From: Oceanospirillaceae bacterium UBA2001
GTDB lineage: Bacteria; Pseudomonadota; Gammaproteobacteria; Pseudomonadales; Balneatricaceae
Direction: 5' to 3'
Length of the DNA: 16,433 bases
Assembly (NCBI GenBank): GCA_002335115.1
Contig: DDCR01000181.1
Span: forward strand, 1 to 16,433
Shown one piece after another: positions 13,838 through 16,433 of the stretch. Both the position numbers and the translations under genes were made by a program. Position 1 is the stretch's first letter. Each line of letters starts with the position of its first letter. The notes below the pieces were generated by a model. That model was not told the origin of the DNA. It did no database searches and saw nothing but the letters and a program-made list of their open reading frames with translations.

Positions 13838-15229
13838 ATGAAAATCGTTGTATCAATGGCCATTTTATGGCTGATTAGTAGTTTATCGATGATGGGCACC
13901 GCTGCGGCAGAGCCGCAGGCTGTCAATACTGAAGTGTTGTTTACCGACGTCAATATCTTCGACGGCAAAAATAATCGTTTGCATACGGGTCAGCATGTAC
14001 TGGTTAGCGGCAATAAAATCACCAAAATCAGTGATGTTCCTGTCAGTGTTGGTGAAGGGGCTGTGGTGGTGGACGGCAGTGGAAGAACTCTGATGCCAGG
14101 TTTAATTGATGCTCACAGCCATATTGCGGTTAATGCCAGCCCCACTGAAATGGAATCATCCATGGACCTAGCTGATGCCGGTATTCGCATGACCCTGAAG
14201 GCAAATAACTATCTGATGGACGGTTTTACTGCCATTAGAGACATGGGTGGTCATGCTGCTCCAATTCACAGAGCAATAGAAGCCGGGTTGGTGCCAGGGC
14301 CTCGAGTTTATTCTTCAGAAGCCTTTATATCGCAAACTTCAGGCCACGGTGATTTGCGTCATTATGGTGATCCAAATCCCACCTTAAGTGGTGTTGATGT
14401 AACTAATCTAGCAAGAATGGGTGTCACCCATGTGGTTGATGGCCGAGCAAGAGTGTTGGCAGCTGTTCGCCAAAGCCTGATGCAAGGCGCTACTCAGATT
14501 AAAATTATGGCAGGGGGGGGTGGGGCCTCTAAATATGACCCTATTGATACTACACAGTTCACCGAGGACGAAATTCGTGCAGCAGTTCAGGCAGCCGAAG
14601 ATTGGGGAACCTATGTTACTGCGCATATATTTACGTCGAAAGCGATACAGCGAGCAGTGAATGCTGGAGTGAAGGGTTTGGAGCACGGCTTTTTTATGGA
14701 TGAAGAAACTGTAAAGCTCGTGGCTAAAAGAGGTGTTTACGTGATGCCACAAATGTGGGGAATGTCGCCTGAACTTTTCAAAAACCCATACGTTACTAAA
14801 AGCAAGCACGGTGCTATTAGGGAAATGCAGAAAAACGCACCTAATTTTGTCAAATGGTTGATGAAGCACAAGGTGAAAGTAGTGTTTGGCACAGATGATG
14901 TGGGCGATATGGTTATCGGTCAAAATTCTCGTCGTTATGAATTGTTTTACCGTGCGGAAGTGTTTGGGAATTTTGAAACTTTGAAGCAGGCTACTTCAGT
15001 GGCGGGCGAGTTGTTGGCGTTAACCGGGTTGCGTAATCCGTACGAGGGCAAGCAGGGTGTCGTTGAAGAAGGAGCATTGGCCGATTTGTTGTTAGTTGAC
15101 GGTAATCCGCTGGAAGATATTTCAGTATTAGGTGCTCAGTCAGAGTGGTTCAGTGCGCCACCTCCAGAGCCGATTGAAACGCTACGAGTAATTATGAAAG
15201 ATGGTGTGGTGTATAAGAATACTTTGTAG
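13838..15229 (+). CDS. Exported amidohydrolase, prolidase/imidazolonepropionase-like
   Basis: This 463-aa protein has a signal peptide (hydrophobic 4-20, probable cleavage after MGTAAA near residue 24) and an amidohydrolase_1 domain. The metal ligands are complete: H93 and H95 in IDAHSHI, K222 in IKIMAGGGG, H263 in TAHIF, H283 in LEHGFF and D353 in FGTDD. It is a paralogue of the enzyme at 6281, and its N-terminus matches the stub at 7619-7792. A C-terminal insertion (SEWFSAPPPEPIETLR) separates the last two beta strands. It follows the M19 gene by 92 nt on the same strand with a modest ribosome site (AAAGG). A G8 run at 14513-14520 lies in the codons after K222. Peptide or N-acyl amino acid hydrolysis in the periplasm is likely; the exact substrate is unknown. 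Confidence 0.9.
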   Translation: MKIVVSMAILWLISSLSMMGTAAAEPQAVNTEVLFTDVNIFDGKNNRLHTGQHVLVSGNKITKISDVPVSVGEGAVVVDGSGRTLMPGLIDAHSHIAVNASPTEMESSMDLADAGIRMTLKANNYLMDGFTAIRDMGGHAAPIHRAIEAGLVPGPRVYSSEAFISQTSGHGDLRHYGDPNPTLSGVDVTNLARMGVTHVVDGRARVLAAVRQSLMQGATQIKIMAGGGGASKYDPIDTTQFTEDEIRAAVQAAEDWGTYVTAHIFTSKAIQRAVNAGVKGLEHGFFMDEETVKLVAKRGVYVMPQMWGMSPELFKNPYVTKSKHGAIREMQKNAPNFVKWLMKHKVKVVFGTDDVGDMVIGQNSRRYELFYRAEVFGNFETLKQATSVAGELLALTGLRNPYEGKQGVVEEGALADLLLVDGNPLEDISVLGAQSEWFSAPPPEPIETLRVIMKDGVVYKNTL

Positions 15230-15437
15230 TTTTTTATAACAGATAAGTTGAGAAGGCGCTAGGCAACGGTATGTGCTCCCCCACTGGTTTTGATGATAAC
15301 TTGCCAACAACACCTGTGACATCAACTCAAGTCGATTGAGCAGATAGTGGTGCAGTTTTTGCAGTATGTTTTGGCTCAAATGACGAGAGTGAAAGCATAA
15401 GGAAAGGCATGATGTGTTTTTAGAATAGAGAGGCCGA

Positions 15438-15860
15438 ATGATGAGTGAACTGACTATCGAAACGTTTTTAACTCGCCGTAAGGTATTATTTGGAGATTGT
15501 GATGCCTCCAAATTTATGTATGCGCCTAGGCTCTCGCACTACATAGTAGAATCTGTTGGCGAATTTATGGATCGAGCGTTTGGTCGCCCACATGTCCGTT
15601 ATGCTTTTGAAATAAATGTTTCTCTACCTTGCAGGGCGTTGACTTCGGAATTCACCCGACCCATGACTTGGGACGATGAGGTAAATGTGCATGCATGGGT
15701 TGGAGAGATTGGAACTAAGTCATTTTCGATTGATGTGATGGGTGTCAATGATGATGGCTTGGAAATGTTTAAAGGTCGATTAGCCTATGTGTGTGTCAGT
15801 ATGGAAACAGGCAAGGCGATGGAAATTCCTGAGCCTTGGCGGAATGCGTTAGAGTCGTAA
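15438..15860 (+). CDS. 4-hydroxybenzoyl-CoA thioesterase-type hot-dog protein
   Basis: This 140-aa protein is a single-domain hot-dog thioesterase. The FGDCDASKFMYAPRLSHY segment (18-35) matches the FGDCDPAGIVWYP stretch of Pseudomonas 4-hydroxybenzoyl-CoA thioesterase. D22 aligns with its catalytic Asp17, though the usual Pro-Ala-Gly after it is replaced by Ala-Ser-Lys. The C-terminus also ends like that enzyme (MEIPEPWRNALE). The family hydrolyses aryl- or acyl-CoA esters. Tandem ATGs at 15438 and 15441 are both possible; GAGAGG (15428-15433) is better spaced for the second. The next gene, a broken acyl-CoA dehydrogenase, starts 50 nt downstream, consistent with a CoA-ester degradation operon. 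Confidence 0.85.
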   Translation: MMSELTIETFLTRRKVLFGDCDASKFMYAPRLSHYIVESVGEFMDRAFGRPHVRYAFEINVSLPCRALTSEFTRPMTWDDEVNVHAWVGEIGTKSFSIDVMGVNDDGLEMFKGRLAYVCVSMETGKAMEIPEPWRNALES

Positions 15861-15910
15861 CATCTATGTGCAAACCATCAAGCTAAATAAAATCCTAGGG
15901 AGTGCAGCCA

Positions 15911-16081
15911 ATGCTACAAGTTGAAAAATACGGATTTAACGAAGATATTCAGCAAATATACGACGCTGTCTTCAAAATTAGCCGTGAAGAATTATATCCA
16001 TTGGCTGAAAGAATGGATATTGAAGACTGGTTTCCAGAAGAAAAAATGCGTTCCTTGAAGGAGTATGGATTAGCCGGTGTT
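15911..16081 (+). pseudogene. Acyl-CoA dehydrogenase N-terminus, interrupted by IS3-family element
   Basis: The first ~57 codons match the N-terminal helical domain of acyl-CoA dehydrogenases: ISREELYPLAERMDIEDWFP and EEKMRSLKEYGLAGV correspond to the familiar F-A-x-x-E-L-x-P-x-A ... L-x-E-x-G-L-x-G-V pattern that normally continues into PEEYGG. At that point the sequence becomes IS DNA, and the frame ends after nine foreign codons at 16109-16111. The ATG at 15911 is chosen because AGGGAG (15897-15902) stands 8 nt upstream; a GTG at 15902 lies inside that site. The rest of the gene may lie beyond the IS, outside the window. Confidence 0.85.
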
Positions 16082-16116
16082 TGTAGTGGCATAGTAAATT
16101 TGGCCACTTAATTATA

Positions 16117-16133
16117 GGTGATATTATCACCTT
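16117..16133. repeat. Perfect 8-bp palindrome in the IS leader
   Basis: AGGTGATA and TATCACCT flank a single T, giving a perfect inverted repeat 22 nt before the OrfA start and just after the IS end. It could be an operator site or part of a leader hairpin that blocks read-through translation into the transposase, as is known for several insertion sequences. Its role is inferred. Confidence 0.5.
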
Positions 16134-16142
16134 GGAGATTAA

Positions 16143-16433
<291 letters not shown>

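Noticed and set aside
14408..14923. 171-codon minus-strand open frame inside the second amidohydrolase
   Set aside because: It is antisense to a gene with all catalytic residues; the His/Cys-rich translation is typical of a shadow frame.
15182..15511. Minus-strand open frame of 109 codons between the amidohydrolase and the thioesterase
   Set aside because: It runs antisense into both flanking genes and has no known motif; the 208-bp spacer shows nothing else convincing.

Overview
The window suggests a Gram-negative proteobacterium, most likely a gammaproteobacterium. It has moderate GC (low to mid 40s by eye), lipoprotein signals, a TonB-dependent receptor remnant, many exported amidohydrolases and an IS3-family element. 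No rRNA, tRNA or CRISPR array was seen. The order cannot be fixed from the sequence. The window opens inside a gene and closes inside an insertion sequence.

Left part (1-6096). A 5'-truncated FAD-linked D-2-hydroxyacid dehydrogenase-type gene converges on a small MaoC/hot-dog gene. Across a 186-bp spacer holding a 12-nt inverted repeat lies a tight six-to-seven-gene operon that looks like a rearranged phenylacetyl-CoA epoxidase-type diiron monooxygenase. The order is PaaA-like catalytic subunit, PaaD MIP18/DUF59 domain, PaaB-like, a free-standing PaaD zinc ribbon, a PaaC-like subunit, a [2Fe-2S] ferredoxin, and a YkvI-type membrane protein. Unlike the classic paaABCDE set, PaaD is split into two genes with paaB between them. 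The reductase PaaE is replaced by a stand-alone adrenodoxin-type ferredoxin, and PaaC keeps an ExxH pair. No other phenylacetate-pathway gene is present, so the substrate is unknown. This is the most interesting system here.

Middle part (6110-12629). This region is rich in amidohydrolase-superfamily genes and debris. It has an exported prolidase/imidazolonepropionase-like amidohydrolase, a D-aminoacylase-type lipoprotein, an N-terminal amidohydrolase stub, a C-terminal scrap that may be a YtcJ-type amidohydrolase, and the C-terminus of a TonB-dependent receptor followed by a good intrinsic terminator. A decayed stretch of about 0.7 kb follows, then a two-gene unit of a metallophosphoesterase lipoprotein and a DUF1330 protein joined stop-to-start.

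Right part (12630-16433). A divergent M19 'membrane dipeptidase' has lost the usual HxD metal motif. After it come a second exported amidohydrolase, a 4-hydroxybenzoyl-CoA-thioesterase-type hot-dog protein, and the first ~57 codons of an acyl-CoA dehydrogenase cut by an IS3-family element. OrfA of that element, with its A6G frameshift site, runs off the window.

Taken together, the locus looks like catabolic accessory DNA. One module oxygenates what is probably an acyl/aryl-CoA; another takes up and cleaves peptide-like or N-acyl amino acid compounds. Deletions and an IS have eroded several genes.
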